From: JAGGYK01 sp034716155
GTDB lineage: Bacteria > Desulfobacterota > Desulfomonilia > UBA1062
DNA: 34,861 nt
Assembly: GCA_034716155.1 (NCBI GenBank)
Contig: JAYEFR010000249.1
Span: forward strand, 1 to 34,861
Direction: 5' to 3'
Position numbers and translations under genes: made by a program
Part shown: positions 24,269 to 33,022 of the stretch, one piece after another
Numbering within the stretch: position 1 is the first letter of the stretch
Layout of the letters: every line of letters starts with the position of its first letter
The notes under the pieces: generated by a model
The model's database searches: none
The model's input: the letters and a program-made list of their open reading frames with translations, nothing else
Told to the model about the DNA's origin: nothing

Positions 24269-24296
24269 TTCTATGTTCAATGTTCAAAGTTGATGG
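24269..24296 (+). repeat. Degenerate heptamer array (TTCTATG/TTCAATG)
   Basis: TTCTATG, TTCAATG, TTCAAAG and TTGATGG follow one another without gaps, just after rodA. A related array on the opposite strand is at 24410-24430. Confidence 0.65.
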
Positions 24297-24409
24297 ATTT
24301 AGATAGCTGATTTGGGGTCAAGCATCATAAGTACGCTCTAGGCGAATAAACCATGATAATTTTCCCTATGCAAGAGCCCGGCTGGACAGCATTAAGTCTT
24401 TTAGACCTA

Positions 24410-24430
24410 GAACATAGAACATTGAACTTT
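24410..24430 (-). repeat. Degenerate heptamer array, inverted partner
   Basis: GAACATA, GAACATT and GAACTTT in a row on the plus strand. The complement matches the heptads at 24269, so the two arrays form an imperfect inverted repeat around about 120 bases, as in small non-autonomous elements. Confidence 0.65.
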
Positions 24431-24450
24431 TCTTGTGCAGGCCTTATTAG

Positions 24451-24486
24451 TTGACTCGGGGAAAATAATCATGATAGTTTTTCCCC
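24451..24486 (+). promoter_or_regulatory. Promoter-like and palindromic site upstream of degP
   Basis: TTGACT (24451-24456) is followed 18 bases later by TAGTTT. Within it, GGGGAAAA and TTTTTCCCC form inverted arms (24458-24465 and 24478-24486) around TCATGA. A similar CATGATAATTTTCCCT occurs at about 24349-24364. An operator over the promoter, perhaps for an envelope-stress regulator, is plausible but unproven. Confidence 0.4.
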
Positions 24487-24507
24487 AGCAACCTATGGGA
24501 GGAACAT

Positions 24508-25896
24508 ATGCAAAGAAATAGCAAGATTAAGATAGCGTTAATGGCCTCTTTTTTATTTATACTTTTTAGTATATCATCTTATGCCGCCCCGCGGGATCCA
24601 TTTCAAGGAGATCTGATAGCTGATGTGGCGCAGAAGGTTTTACCGTCTGTGGTAAATATCTCTTCAGTAAAAACCGTAATGGTAGAACAATCTCCGTTTT
24701 TGTCTGATCCATTCTTTAAGGATTTTTTTGGCTCTGTGCCTCGTAAGAGATTAGAAAGGGCCTTGGGATCCGGAGTTATCATCTCAGATGATGGATGCAT
24801 TATTACGAATAATCACGTGGTAGGAGGTGCAGACAAGGTAGCAGTACGGCTGGCTGACGGGAGGATTTTTGAGGCTAGTATTATAGGTAGCGATCCAAAG
24901 AGTGATGTTGCTGTAATAAGGATAGCAGCCAAGGGCCTACCTGCCATAGCTATAGGGGGTTCCTCGAATTTACGCATAGGAACCGTGGTGTTGGCTGTTG
25001 GTAATCCCTTTGGTTTGAGTCAGACTGTAACCATGGGGATTATAAGTGCGCTTGGCCGTTCCGGCCTGGGTATTACTGATTATGAAAATTTTATCCAGAC
25101 CGATGCAGCAATAAATCCCGGGAATTCAGGTGGTGCGCTTGTGAATATGAAGGGAGAACTTATTGGGATTAATACCGCTATTTTGTCAAAATCGGGAGGA
25201 AATGTCGGCATTGGATTTGCGATACCGGTTGATCTGGCCATGAATATAAAGGAGAGTATTATTCGCTATGGCAAGGTAGTAAGGGGGTGGTTTGGTGTTA
25301 CTGTTCAGGACATCACACCAAAGATTGCAAAGGCCATGCACGTTGGTTCTACTAAAGGTGTTCTGGTTGCTGGTGTGGTGGATGATTCTCCTGCGGATAA
25401 GGGTGGTATTAAAAGGGGTGATATTATTCTAGAGATAAATTCAAAGAAGGTTACACAGGCTTCTGGATTAAGGATTATGGCATCGGAGCTTCTGCCCGAA
25501 TCTTCAGCAAGGGTCAAAATTTTAAGGAATGGCAAAGAGAAGTTCCTCAATATTATTATAGGTGATCTATCTAAGGCCAAGAGTACATCAAGCGAATTTG
25601 TGATAAAGGACAATAGATTTTTAGCAGGCGCTACTGTTGGAGACATAACGGATGTAATAAGAGAAAGATTGCGTTTTCCTCAAGATTTAAAAGGCGTTCT
25701 TGTCTTTAAGGTAGAAGCACGTAGCCCGGCAGCCTCTACCGGGCTAGCCCCAGGTGATGTCATTATAAGGATAAATGGTAAGGATATAGAAGGCCTTGGA
25801 GGGTTTAAAGAGGTTTTGTCTGGTTTTTCTGGGCACAAGATTTCTTTAAGGATATTCAGGCATGGCGCCATAATGGATACGACCATAATAAGGTAG
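24508..25896 (+). CDS. Periplasmic serine protease, DegP/HtrA family
   Basis: A 462-residue protein starting at ATG 24508 after GGGAGGAAC. A signal peptide (basic start, LMASFLFILFSISSYA) is likely cut after residue 26. The trypsin-like domain has the triad His103 (NNHVVGG), Asp133 (KSDVAVIRI) and Ser207 (NPGNSGGAL). Two PDZ domains follow: one from about 255 (RGWFGVTVQDI) and one from about 370, ending with SPAASTGLAPGDVIIRINGK. Two PDZ domains and the length fit DegP/DegQ (Do-family) proteases rather than DegS. It degrades or refolds damaged periplasmic proteins. The mature chain starts with a short linker, and the Q-linker (VEQSPFLSDPFFKDFFG) is of usual length. Gene choice among degP, degQ or mucD cannot be made. 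Confidence 0.93.
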   Translation: MQRNSKIKIALMASFLFILFSISSYAAPRDPFQGDLIADVAQKVLPSVVNISSVKTVMVEQSPFLSDPFFKDFFGSVPRKRLERALGSGVIISDDGCIITNNHVVGGADKVAVRLADGRIFEASIIGSDPKSDVAVIRIAAKGLPAIAIGGSSNLRIGTVVLAVGNPFGLSQTVTMGIISALGRSGLGITDYENFIQTDAAINPGNSGGALVNMKGELIGINTAILSKSGGNVGIGFAIPVDLAMNIKESIIRYGKVVRGWFGVTVQDITPKIAKAMHVGSTKGVLVAGVVDDSPADKGGIKRGDIILEINSKKVTQASGLRIMASELLPESSARVKILRNGKEKFLNIIIGDLSKAKSTSSEFVIKDNRFLAGATVGDITDVIRERLRFPQDLKGVLVFKVEARSPAASTGLAPGDVIIRINGKDIEGLGGFKEVLSGFSGHKISLRIFRHGAIMDTTIIR

Positions 25897-25951
25897 GGCG
25901 GATATTAATAATAGTATAAGAAAGGCCCTTTATATGTATTAGGAGAAAATA

Positions 25952-27433
25952 ATGTTAGAGATCCTATCGGATGGGTTTAAAAAGGCACAACACCTGCTTC
26001 AAGGCAAAGCTGTTATTACAGAGAAGCACATTGAAGAGGCCTTAAGGGAAATACGTGTTTCTTTGCTCGGGGCAGATGTGGAATTTCATGTGGTGAAGGC
26101 ATTTTTAGACAGGGTCAAGGAAAAAGCCCTTGGAGAGATTGTACAAACCAAGGTCTCTCACGGAGGAAAGAAGCTAAAAGTTACTGCTGAGCAGCATTTT
26201 ATCAAGATATGCTATGATGAACTGATCTCGCTTATGGGCCCTGTGGATACATCACTTTTTTTTGGCTCCAGGGCGGTCACTGCCATTGTGATGATAGGGC
26301 TTCAGGGCAGTGGTAAGACCACTACAACAGCAAAGCTTGCGAAGTATCTTGAGAAGCAAGGTAAAAGACCTATGATGGTGGCTGCGGACATATACAGACC
26401 AGCAGCTATAGAACAGTTGAAGGTCCTGGGAAAACGTTTAGATATACCTGTCTTTTATGCCCCTGGAAAGAATCCCCCGCAGATCTGCAGGGATGCATTA
26501 GATGCCGCCCAGTTTAAGGGTTGTGATGTGGTGATATTTGATACTGCCGGTCGCAGCATTATAGACGAAACATTAATGGAAGAGCTTGAAGAGATCAAGG
26601 GTGCAACCAATCCTGAGAATATATTGCTTGTTGTAGATGCCATGATTGGTCAGGATTCCGTAAATGTGGCAAAAGAATTTGATCGCAGACTGGATATGTC
26701 TGGTTTTATCCTCACGAAATTAGATGGCGATGCAAGAGGGGGTGCTGCCCTTTCTATAAAAGAAGTAACAGATAAGCCTATAAAGTTTATAGGTGTAGGT
26801 GAAGCCCTGGATCGCCTGGAGGAATTCAGGCCTGAAGGGCTTGCCGCTAGGATTTTGGGTTATGGCGATATAGTAGGTCTGGTAAAAGACTTTGAAGAGG
26901 TGGCAGACGAGAAAAAGGCTGAAGAAGATGCCGAGAAGATACTCAAAGGAGACTTTACATTTGATGATTTTTTAAAACAACTGAAGATCATTAAGAAAAT
27001 GGGCCCCATTTCCGATATAATAGAAAGATTGCCGCTTGGCATGGGTGCGTTGCCCCAGGGGCAGAGTGTGGATGACAGAGAGTTAATAAGGATTGAGGCC
27101 ATGATAACCTCTATGACTCCATACGAGAGGACGTATCCTGATTGTTTGGATGATAGTCGTATCACAAGGATTGCCCCTGGAAGCGGACAGAGCAAGTTAC
27201 AGCTTGTAGAGTTGATTAACAAGTTTAAGACCATGCGGCAAGTTATGAAGAATTTAGGCAAGGGGCTTACAGGAAAGAAAAAGGCATTAGCCAGGATCGG
27301 AATGGGTGATGCAAATATAGGGGATCTATTAGGCGGTGATATACCGAGACAGAATAGGGGTCCCTTGGTGGATCTAAAAAAGAAGAAGAACAAAAGAAAG
27401 ATGGCAAAGAAGGCGAAAAGGAAAAATAGGTAA
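25952..27433 (+). CDS. ffh: Signal recognition particle protein Ffh (SRP54)
   Basis: A 493-residue SRP GTPase. The N domain (about 1-90) is followed by G1 GLQGSGKTTTTAKLAKYL (P-loop 116-124), the insertion-box DIYRPAAIEQL, G3 DTAGR at about 190, G4 TKLDGDARGGAAL and the closing GVGEALDRLEEF. The methionine-rich M domain (from about 325) binds signal peptides and 4.5S RNA. Its RNA-binding motif usually reads SRRxRIAxGSG and is here SRITRIAPGSG, and DTAGR is followed by SIIDE in place of the common LHIDE. Both changes are unusual but keep the core. The basic tail is extended and Lys-rich. ATG 25952 has GGAGAAAATA before it. Its neighbours do not suggest a dedicated partner; ftsY and 4.5S RNA are not in the window. 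Confidence 0.95.
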   Translation: MLEILSDGFKKAQHLLQGKAVITEKHIEEALREIRVSLLGADVEFHVVKAFLDRVKEKALGEIVQTKVSHGGKKLKVTAEQHFIKICYDELISLMGPVDTSLFFGSRAVTAIVMIGLQGSGKTTTTAKLAKYLEKQGKRPMMVAADIYRPAAIEQLKVLGKRLDIPVFYAPGKNPPQICRDALDAAQFKGCDVVIFDTAGRSIIDETLMEELEEIKGATNPENILLVVDAMIGQDSVNVAKEFDRRLDMSGFILTKLDGDARGGAALSIKEVTDKPIKFIGVGEALDRLEEFRPEGLAARILGYGDIVGLVKDFEEVADEKKAEEDAEKILKGDFTFDDFLKQLKIIKKMGPISDIIERLPLGMGALPQGQSVDDRELIRIEAMITSMTPYERTYPDCLDDSRITRIAPGSGQSKLQLVELINKFKTMRQVMKNLGKGLTGKKKALARIGMGDANIGDLLGGDIPRQNRGPLVDLKKKKNKRKMAKKAKRKNR

Positions 27434-27483
27434 TAAGATTTGGGTGCAAGGCTTTTTAACAGCTATTTTGGCAGAGGTGTTTA

Positions 27484-29478
27484 GTGGACGATATTGAGCG
27501 CCTGCAAAAGGAATTATCTGTAATAAGAAAGGTTAATCAGGCAATCAGATATGCACCTGATATAGAAGCGGTGGCAGGCGCTATCTTGGATATTATGATT
27601 AAAGAGACTCCAGCCCAGAATGCATCAATCATGATGCCATCTTTAGATAAGACACATCTTGAAATCAGGGCTGCAAAGGGTGCTCACGATTTGCGTCCAC
27701 GATACTCTGAGGAGCCTATGGGGGATATCTTTTCAATAGGGGAAGGTATTGCCGGTATGGTTGCTCTAAGCAAAGAGCCTATTATTATCAATAATACAAG
27801 GGAAGATCCATTATTCCAATCAAGGGAGATAGGGGTAGAGATAGGCTCCATGCTGAGTTTTCCCCTTTTGTATGGAGATAGAGAGCTTGTTGGTGTGTTA
27901 AATTTGAGTCACCCAACCCCAGGGGTGTTTACCGAGGCCGAGTTGTCTCTATTGGATATCTTTGTTCATCCTGCTGCACTGGCATTGAGAAACGCAAGGG
28001 TTATGAGTGACATTGAAGACATAAACAGGATGCTAAAGGAAGACCTCTCTATGACAGATCGGGCGCTTGAGATATTGGGGAAAAAGGTTATTAAGATCTT
28101 TAATTATATCTCGATAGGCGTTCTCACTGTTAATCCTGATGGTACGATTACTACCATTAATAAAAAGGCGGGAGAACTTCTTCATTTAAAGGCAGGAGAT
28201 AATATATTTACAACCGTAGATTCAGATATCATAAGTGATATGGGGATTGAAATAAAAGACAGGGTTATAGATACCCATGTCCATGGGCGAGTGTTAAATC
28301 TTGAACTTGCGACACTTCCCCTTAAGCCAATCTGGCAAATGTTGATCTGCGTTAGAGATGTGACTGGAGAGAGGTTTAAGGAAAAGGAGCTCACCCGTGT
28401 CAAGGATCAATATAAGGATATGGTAGAAAAGGCTATTGATGCGGTTTATTTGATAAGGGATGGTCGTTTCTTACTTACCAACAAGAAATTCCAAGAGATG
28501 CTTGGCTATGGCGTCGAAGATTTTTTGAATAAGCACTTTAGACACTTTGTAACAGTAGAGTCCATAAGGACGATTGCTGGGGTACTAAGATCAAAACAAG
28601 GGAATGTATTTATACCAAATTTAGAAATCCAGGGAATAAGGAGGGATGGGGCTAAACTCTATTTAGAGATAAGCATAGGGAGATTAACTATAGATGAAAG
28701 GCCTTGTTTTGTAGGTATAGTAAGGGATATTACGAGTAAAAAGGAACTGATAAATATTAAAACCAGATTCTTAAATATCGCATCTCATGAGATCAGGACC
28801 CCACTGACTGTAATAAAAGGCTATGCGAGTATGCTCTCAAAGGTTGGGCAAGGCAGTCTCTTGGCCGAACAAAAAGATTTTATCGCAGAGATTCAAAAGC
28901 ATTGCGGAAAACTTCTGGAATTTAGTAATTCCCTTTTAGATTTTGCCAGGCTTAATTCAGATAAGATAAAGATGTATAGATACCCTTCAGATATCCTGGA
29001 TCTGATAAGGCATATGATACGTGATCTTCAGATCAGGGCAAGAGATAAAGGTGTATCACTAATCCTTGAGTCAGATCAGGACATCCCAGAGGTTTATATA
29101 GATTCAATGAGGATCGAACAGGCCATTACAAATCTGGTTGATAATGCCATAAAACACTCACCTAGAGGTGGTACGGTACGTATTCAGGCTAGTCATATCA
29201 GCTCTAGGCAGACGCAATCTATTGATGAGTTTCTGACTCAGGGTCGTGTGGTAATAGCAGTCATAGATCAGGGACTTGGCATTAAACCAGAAGAGGCGAG
29301 GGCTCTGTTCAATGAATTTTATGTGGGTAGAGAATCCAAGACTAAGGAAGGTATAGGGTTAGGGCTTGCTATAACAAGAGAGATAGTACATGCCCATGGG
29401 GGTAAGGTCTGGGCAGAGCCTTCCAGCGAGGGGGGGCGGTTTATTATGACAATCCCCTTGAATCCACAAGGTAATTAA
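27484..29478 (+). CDS. Sensor histidine kinase with GAF and PAS domains
   Basis: A 664-residue protein with no membrane segment, so it is probably cytoplasmic. The order is GAF (about 15-170, with FSIGEGIAGMVALSKEP and SFPLLYGDRELVGVLNL), a short PAS (about 200-295, ISIGVLTVNPDGTITTINK), and a second PAS with PAC (about 305-420, AIDAVYLIRDGRFLLTNK). HisKA comes next, with phospho-acceptor His435 in NIASHEIRTPL, and then HATPase_c with the N box (NLVDNAIKHS, Asn554), DQGLGI, and GIGLGLAI. The start is GTG 27484 after AGAGG. The response-regulator gene begins 48 bases later, so they form a cognate pair. The signal is unknown; GAF and PAS domains suggest a soluble ligand or redox cue. Confidence 0.93.
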   Translation: MDDIERLQKELSVIRKVNQAIRYAPDIEAVAGAILDIMIKETPAQNASIMMPSLDKTHLEIRAAKGAHDLRPRYSEEPMGDIFSIGEGIAGMVALSKEPIIINNTREDPLFQSREIGVEIGSMLSFPLLYGDRELVGVLNLSHPTPGVFTEAELSLLDIFVHPAALALRNARVMSDIEDINRMLKEDLSMTDRALEILGKKVIKIFNYISIGVLTVNPDGTITTINKKAGELLHLKAGDNIFTTVDSDIISDMGIEIKDRVIDTHVHGRVLNLELATLPLKPIWQMLICVRDVTGERFKEKELTRVKDQYKDMVEKAIDAVYLIRDGRFLLTNKKFQEMLGYGVEDFLNKHFRHFVTVESIRTIAGVLRSKQGNVFIPNLEIQGIRRDGAKLYLEISIGRLTIDERPCFVGIVRDITSKKELINIKTRFLNIASHEIRTPLTVIKGYASMLSKVGQGSLLAEQKDFIAEIQKHCGKLLEFSNSLLDFARLNSDKIKMYRYPSDILDLIRHMIRDLQIRARDKGVSLILESDQDIPEVYIDSMRIEQAITNLVDNAIKHSPRGGTVRIQASHISSRQTQSIDEFLTQGRVVIAVIDQGLGIKPEEARALFNEFYVGRESKTKEGIGLGLAITREIVHAHGGKVWAEPSSEGGRFIMTIPLNPQGN

Positions 29479-29525
29479 TGTATTTTATTAAGGTATATTT
29501 AAGACGATAGGAATAGGCACAGAAT

Positions 29526-30944
29526 ATGGCCAAGGATAAGATAACAGTATTACTAGTAGATGATGATGAGGGGATTAGAAAATATGTATCCAAACTCCTC
29601 ACCCAAAAGGGATATGCTGCCCTAACATCTCCGGATGCTAAAGATGCATTGGAAAAGTTACGTCTAGGAACTGATGTTTCCCTCGTTATACTGGACATCC
29701 TGATGCCTGAGATGGATGGCTTGGAGGCACTGGGCGAGATAAAAAAGATATCAAAGGACTTGCCGGTAGTGATGCTCTCCGCTCTGGGTCAGACAAGGAC
29801 TATTGTAAAGGCCATGAAGGCAGGGGCAACAGATTATCTGGTAAAGCCTTTCGAGGAGGAGGAACTTGGCCTTGCCATATCTAAGGCCCTTGAAAAGAAG
29901 CGGTTACTTGCTGAGATATCCGACCTGAAAAGAAGACTCAGAGCAGATGAACAAAAGGGAGAATTTATATATATAAGCCCCAAGATGCAGAGGATAAAGG
30001 ATATTATTGATCAGGTGGCTGATACAGACGTAAGTATATTGATACTGGGAGAGAGTGGGACAGGCAAGGAATTGGTAGCACGGGCTCTTCATTATAGTTC
30101 GAGCAGGAGCGACAAGGCATTTGTAAAGGTGAACTGTGCTGCTCTGCCTACAGAACTCCTTGAATCAGAGCTCTTTGGATATGAACGGGGGGCCTTTACC
30201 GGTGCATACAGGGCAAAGGCCGGGAAGTTTGAATTGGCAAATAATGGGACGATATTCCTGGATGAAATCAGTGAAATTGCTTTGCCCATACAGGCAAAGT
30301 TGCTCCAGGTGCTTCAAGAAGGCGAGTTTGCTAGATTGGGTGGTAAACAGGATGTTAGTGTAAATGTGAGGATTATTAGCGCCAGTAATAAAGATTTGGA
30401 AAAGGAGGTAGAAGGGGGGAGATTTAGAGAGGATATATATTACAGGCTAAATGTAGTAAATATATATGTGCCTTCTTTAAAGGAAAGGACTGAGGATATC
30501 CCAATCTTGTTTGAGTATTTTCTAGATATATATAACGAGAAATATGGAAAGTTGATACAGATAGATAAAGATGAGTTCTATCCTTTGCTGCTTGGTTACT
30601 CCTGGCCTGGCAATGTGAGGGAGCTTAAAAATCTGGTAAAGCGTTTAGTAATTTTAGAGGATGTAAACGATTTTAAAAGGTATCTAAACGTAAGTAGTTT
30701 TACCGAGCCTGAAATGCCTCGAGGGAGAAGGTCTCAAAATAGAACCAAAGATGGCATTTCTGAGGACACAAACATAATCCCTCTAAAAAAGGTGGCAAAA
30801 GAGGCCTCAATGAAGGCGGAACAGGAAGTGATCTTAAAGGCATTGCACAGCACCAACTGGAACAAGAAAAAGGCTGCTAAAATACTTCAGATTAGTTACA
30901 AGGCCTTGCTTTATAAGATAAAAGAGTGCGGGATAGAAGAGTAA
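29526..30944 (+). CDS. Sigma-54-dependent response regulator, NtrC family
   Basis: A 472-residue protein with three domains. The receiver (1-120) has acidic VDDDEG, phospho-acceptor Asp57 in LVILDILMPEMDG, and Lys in YLVKPF. The AAA+ activator domain (about 150-390) has Walker A GESGTGKE at 175-182, the sigma-54 contact loop GAFTGA at 222-227, and Walker B TIFLDEI. A C-terminal Fis-type helix-turn-helix is at about 435-472 (KKAAKILQISYKALLYKIKE). It would open sigma-54 promoters when phosphorylated by the kinase encoded just upstream. It is followed after 20 bases by the ExeA-like ATPase gene, which is probably in the same operon. I saw no convincing sigma-54 promoter in the window, so its targets lie elsewhere. 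Confidence 0.95.
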   Translation: MAKDKITVLLVDDDEGIRKYVSKLLTQKGYAALTSPDAKDALEKLRLGTDVSLVILDILMPEMDGLEALGEIKKISKDLPVVMLSALGQTRTIVKAMKAGATDYLVKPFEEEELGLAISKALEKKRLLAEISDLKRRLRADEQKGEFIYISPKMQRIKDIIDQVADTDVSILILGESGTGKELVARALHYSSSRSDKAFVKVNCAALPTELLESELFGYERGAFTGAYRAKAGKFELANNGTIFLDEISEIALPIQAKLLQVLQEGEFARLGGKQDVSVNVRIISASNKDLEKEVEGGRFREDIYYRLNVVNIYVPSLKERTEDIPILFEYFLDIYNEKYGKLIQIDKDEFYPLLLGYSWPGNVRELKNLVKRLVILEDVNDFKRYLNVSSFTEPEMPRGRRSQNRTKDGISEDTNIIPLKKVAKEASMKAEQEVILKALHSTNWNKKKAAKILQISYKALLYKIKECGIEE

Positions 30945-30964
30945 GCTCTGTCTAGAGAGGTGGC

Positions 30965-32602
30965 ATGTATACTGAGTTTTTTGGGTTGAGAGATAAACCA
31001 TTTAGTATTACCCCTGATCCAAAATTTTTATACTTAAGTCCTGTCCACAAAGAGGCGCTTGCACACTTAATTTACGGGATTAAACAAAACACGGGGTTTG
31101 TAGTTATTACAGGCGAGGTGGGCACGGGCAAGACTACTATAATGAATGCGCTTTTGACGAGAATAGCCCAACGCATGCCCAAGGTCGTGATAAAAAATCC
31201 ACACATAAAGCCGGAAAATCTTTATTTTCTTTTGGGTGAGGCCATAGGAATACCTGAAGATAAGAGATCAAGAGTGTATTTACATGAGTATGAAGAGCGT
31301 CTTAAAGAGATAGGAGGGGCTCTTCTCCTGGTAGATGAGGCTCAGGGACTTTCTGTTGAGATGCTCGAAGAAATAAGGCTGCTCTCCAATATAGAGACCC
31401 CAAGAGAAAAATTGCTACAGATAATGCTCTTAGGGCAACAGGAACTCAACGAAAAATTAAAGAGTCCCAGGTTGAGACAGCTGAGACAAAGGATAGGTAT
31501 CAAATACCATATCCCACCTTTAGATAGCGTTGGGTCTGCAGATTACATAGAGCACAGGCTTAAGATAGCGGGTTATGAGTCGAAGGCGAAGCCTATATTC
31601 ATTCCTTCCGGTATAGCAGAGATATATAAGCAGTCTAAAGGATTTCCGAGACTTATAAATATACTTTGTGATAATGCTATGCTTGCAGCTTATACTAAGG
31701 ATACCTACCAGATAGGGGCCAGGCTTGTAAGAAAGGTTGTATCAGATATGAAAGGCACATATGGGAAGACAGACATGCCTTCCCCAAGATTATCTGCGCC
31801 TCATACATGGGCAAGAAAGAGTCTGAATTGGTTGGCTATCTTGATGTTAGCAGCTGTTTTCTGTGGGGGAGGGGTTATTGCATGGCACTTATTCTCTAAA
31901 TCAGAACATAATAAAGATACGTCTTTTATAGATATGGCTGCATCGCAGGCAAAGAAGACTTCGAGTGGGCCAATTAGTAAGCCAGGTGAAACCTCCAAAT
32001 CTTTAATGTATGATAGGCATACAGATGTAAATTTCCAGGATGCCCGCGGGCAAAATACAGGTAATCGGCAGGACGGAATATATTCTTATGATCAGAATAT
32101 AGCAGGCCAGGATACATTTACAGATGTAGCAACCCCTCCAATTCCACCTGCAATGATTGAACAGAAAAAGTCAACAGGCGTATGGATTACTGTAAAAGAA
32201 GGGGATACACTGGCTGGGATCGCGATAATACACTATGGAAAGGTAAGTGATAAGATATTAATGGATATTAAGGAAGCCAACCCGGCAATAGAGGATGTAG
32301 ATATCATACATGATGGACAGAAGATATTTATACCCAATATTTCTGGTTTAACAAGTACCCTCTATAGCGTAAGTGTAGCATCCTACTACAGCATAGAAGA
32401 AGCCAAGGCAGTATTTGACGATCTGATTAATAGGGGATTTAACGCTACGATATATCCCTGTATAGATTCTAAAGGGAGAAATCGGTATAAGCTAACAATA
32501 GGTGTATTTGGTTCAAAACAAGAGGCAATCTCATATTCCAAAATCCTTGAGGAAATGGGATTCTTGTATGTAAAACCTGTTAAGATCAGCATGGAAGATT
32601 GA
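30965..32602 (+). CDS. ExeA/GspA-like AAA ATPase with LysM and SPOR domains
   Basis: A 545-residue protein of composite build. Residues 1-270 form the ExeA-type AAA ATPase: opening YTEFFGLRDKPFSITPDP, Walker A GEVGTGKTT at about 47-55, Walker B ALLLVDEAQGL, and arginine-rich RLRQLRQRIGIKYHIPPL. A transmembrane helix lies at about 289-312 (WLAILMLAAVFCGGGVIAW). After a polar linker come a LysM domain (about 407-460, VKEGDTLAGIAIIHYGK) and a SPOR domain (about 465-540, YSVSVASYYSIEEAKAVFDD). The ATPase is thus cytoplasmic and the two peptidoglycan-binding modules periplasmic. Relatives assemble type II secretion pores or sit in exopolysaccharide/exosortase loci. It follows the kinase and NtrC-type regulator, suggesting a shared operon. 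The ATG has a GAGG site six bases upstream. Confidence 0.9.
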   Translation: MYTEFFGLRDKPFSITPDPKFLYLSPVHKEALAHLIYGIKQNTGFVVITGEVGTGKTTIMNALLTRIAQRMPKVVIKNPHIKPENLYFLLGEAIGIPEDKRSRVYLHEYEERLKEIGGALLLVDEAQGLSVEMLEEIRLLSNIETPREKLLQIMLLGQQELNEKLKSPRLRQLRQRIGIKYHIPPLDSVGSADYIEHRLKIAGYESKAKPIFIPSGIAEIYKQSKGFPRLINILCDNAMLAAYTKDTYQIGARLVRKVVSDMKGTYGKTDMPSPRLSAPHTWARKSLNWLAILMLAAVFCGGGVIAWHLFSKSEHNKDTSFIDMAASQAKKTSSGPISKPGETSKSLMYDRHTDVNFQDARGQNTGNRQDGIYSYDQNIAGQDTFTDVATPPIPPAMIEQKKSTGVWITVKEGDTLAGIAIIHYGKVSDKILMDIKEANPAIEDVDIIHDGQKIFIPNISGLTSTLYSVSVASYYSIEEAKAVFDDLINRGFNATIYPCIDSKGRNRYKLTIGVFGSKQEAISYSKILEEMGFLYVKPVKISMED

Positions 32603-32636
32603 TATCGTTTAAGGAAAACGAATTATGAGTAATCAT

Positions 32637-32690
32637 GAACCAATCGAGAGGCAAAGAAAATTAGCTTCACTTTTTACCTCTCGATTTATA
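32637..32690 (+). repeat. Hairpin-forming dispersed repeat, copy 2
   Basis: The arms AATCGAGAGG and CCTCTCGATT are a perfect 10-bp inverted repeat, extended by AAA/TTT, around about 25 bases. It lies between the ends of the converging ExeA-like and tRNA-Ala genes and may help to end both transcripts. It aligns without gaps to 13303-13356. Confidence 0.8.
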
Positions 32691-32766
32691 TTAAAGTAGT
32701 GAATAGACTTATTTCCAGATAATGTCTTGGGTGGATTTGTATGAAAAGATATTTTACTGGTTTTAT

Positions 32767-32842
32767 TGGTGGAGCCGAAGGGAATCGAACCCTCGACCTC
32801 ATGAATGCCATTCATGCGCTCTCCCAACTGAGCTACGGCCCC
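32767..32842 (-). tRNA. tRNA-Ala (anticodon GGC)
   Basis: A full cloverleaf on the minus strand. Acceptor GGGGCCG pairs with CGGCTCC, with the G3:U70 wobble that identifies alanine tRNA. The D stem is GCTC/GAGC, the anticodon stem CATGA/TCATG around loop ATGGCAT (anticodon GGC), and the T arm GAGGG-TTCGAAT-CCCTT. Discriminator A73 and an encoded CCA end follow at 32767-32770. It is 76 bases long, without an intron, and decodes GCC and GCU. Confidence 0.97.
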
Positions 32843-32855
32843 ACAGTAGAATATT

Positions 32856-32884
32856 TTGCTATCATAAGGGGCAAAGACAGTCAA
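32856..32884 (-). promoter_or_regulatory. Likely promoter of tRNA-Ala
   Basis: Minus strand: TTGACT (32879-32884), 17 bases, TAGCAA (32856-32861), ending 13 bases before the tRNA. The -35 is near consensus; the -10 is fair. Confidence 0.5.
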
Positions 32885-32974
32885 TAGACGACAGCCAGAA
32901 AAAATACTCGGCAAAGGGAGAGACAATCAACAGCACGTAAAGGGTTGTTTAGAGATTCTACCCCAAAATTTCCC

Positions 32975-33003
32975 TTGACTTTCTTAGATGATTTATTTAA
33001 ATC
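32975..33003 (+). promoter_or_regulatory. Possible promoter of the transporter operon
   Basis: TTGACT at 32975-32980, with an AT-rich -10 region (TATTTAAATC, 32994-33003). At 17-base spacing the hexamer would be TAAATC; a shifted TTTAAA is also possible. It would place the transcript start just before the leader ORF's ribosome site. Confidence 0.4.
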
Positions 33004-33022
33004 ACTCAAACTAGGAGAATTT

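Noticed and set aside
32767..32842. tRNA-Ala as an integration site for the transporter block
   Set aside because: No partial duplicate of the tRNA end and no integrase gene was seen in the window.
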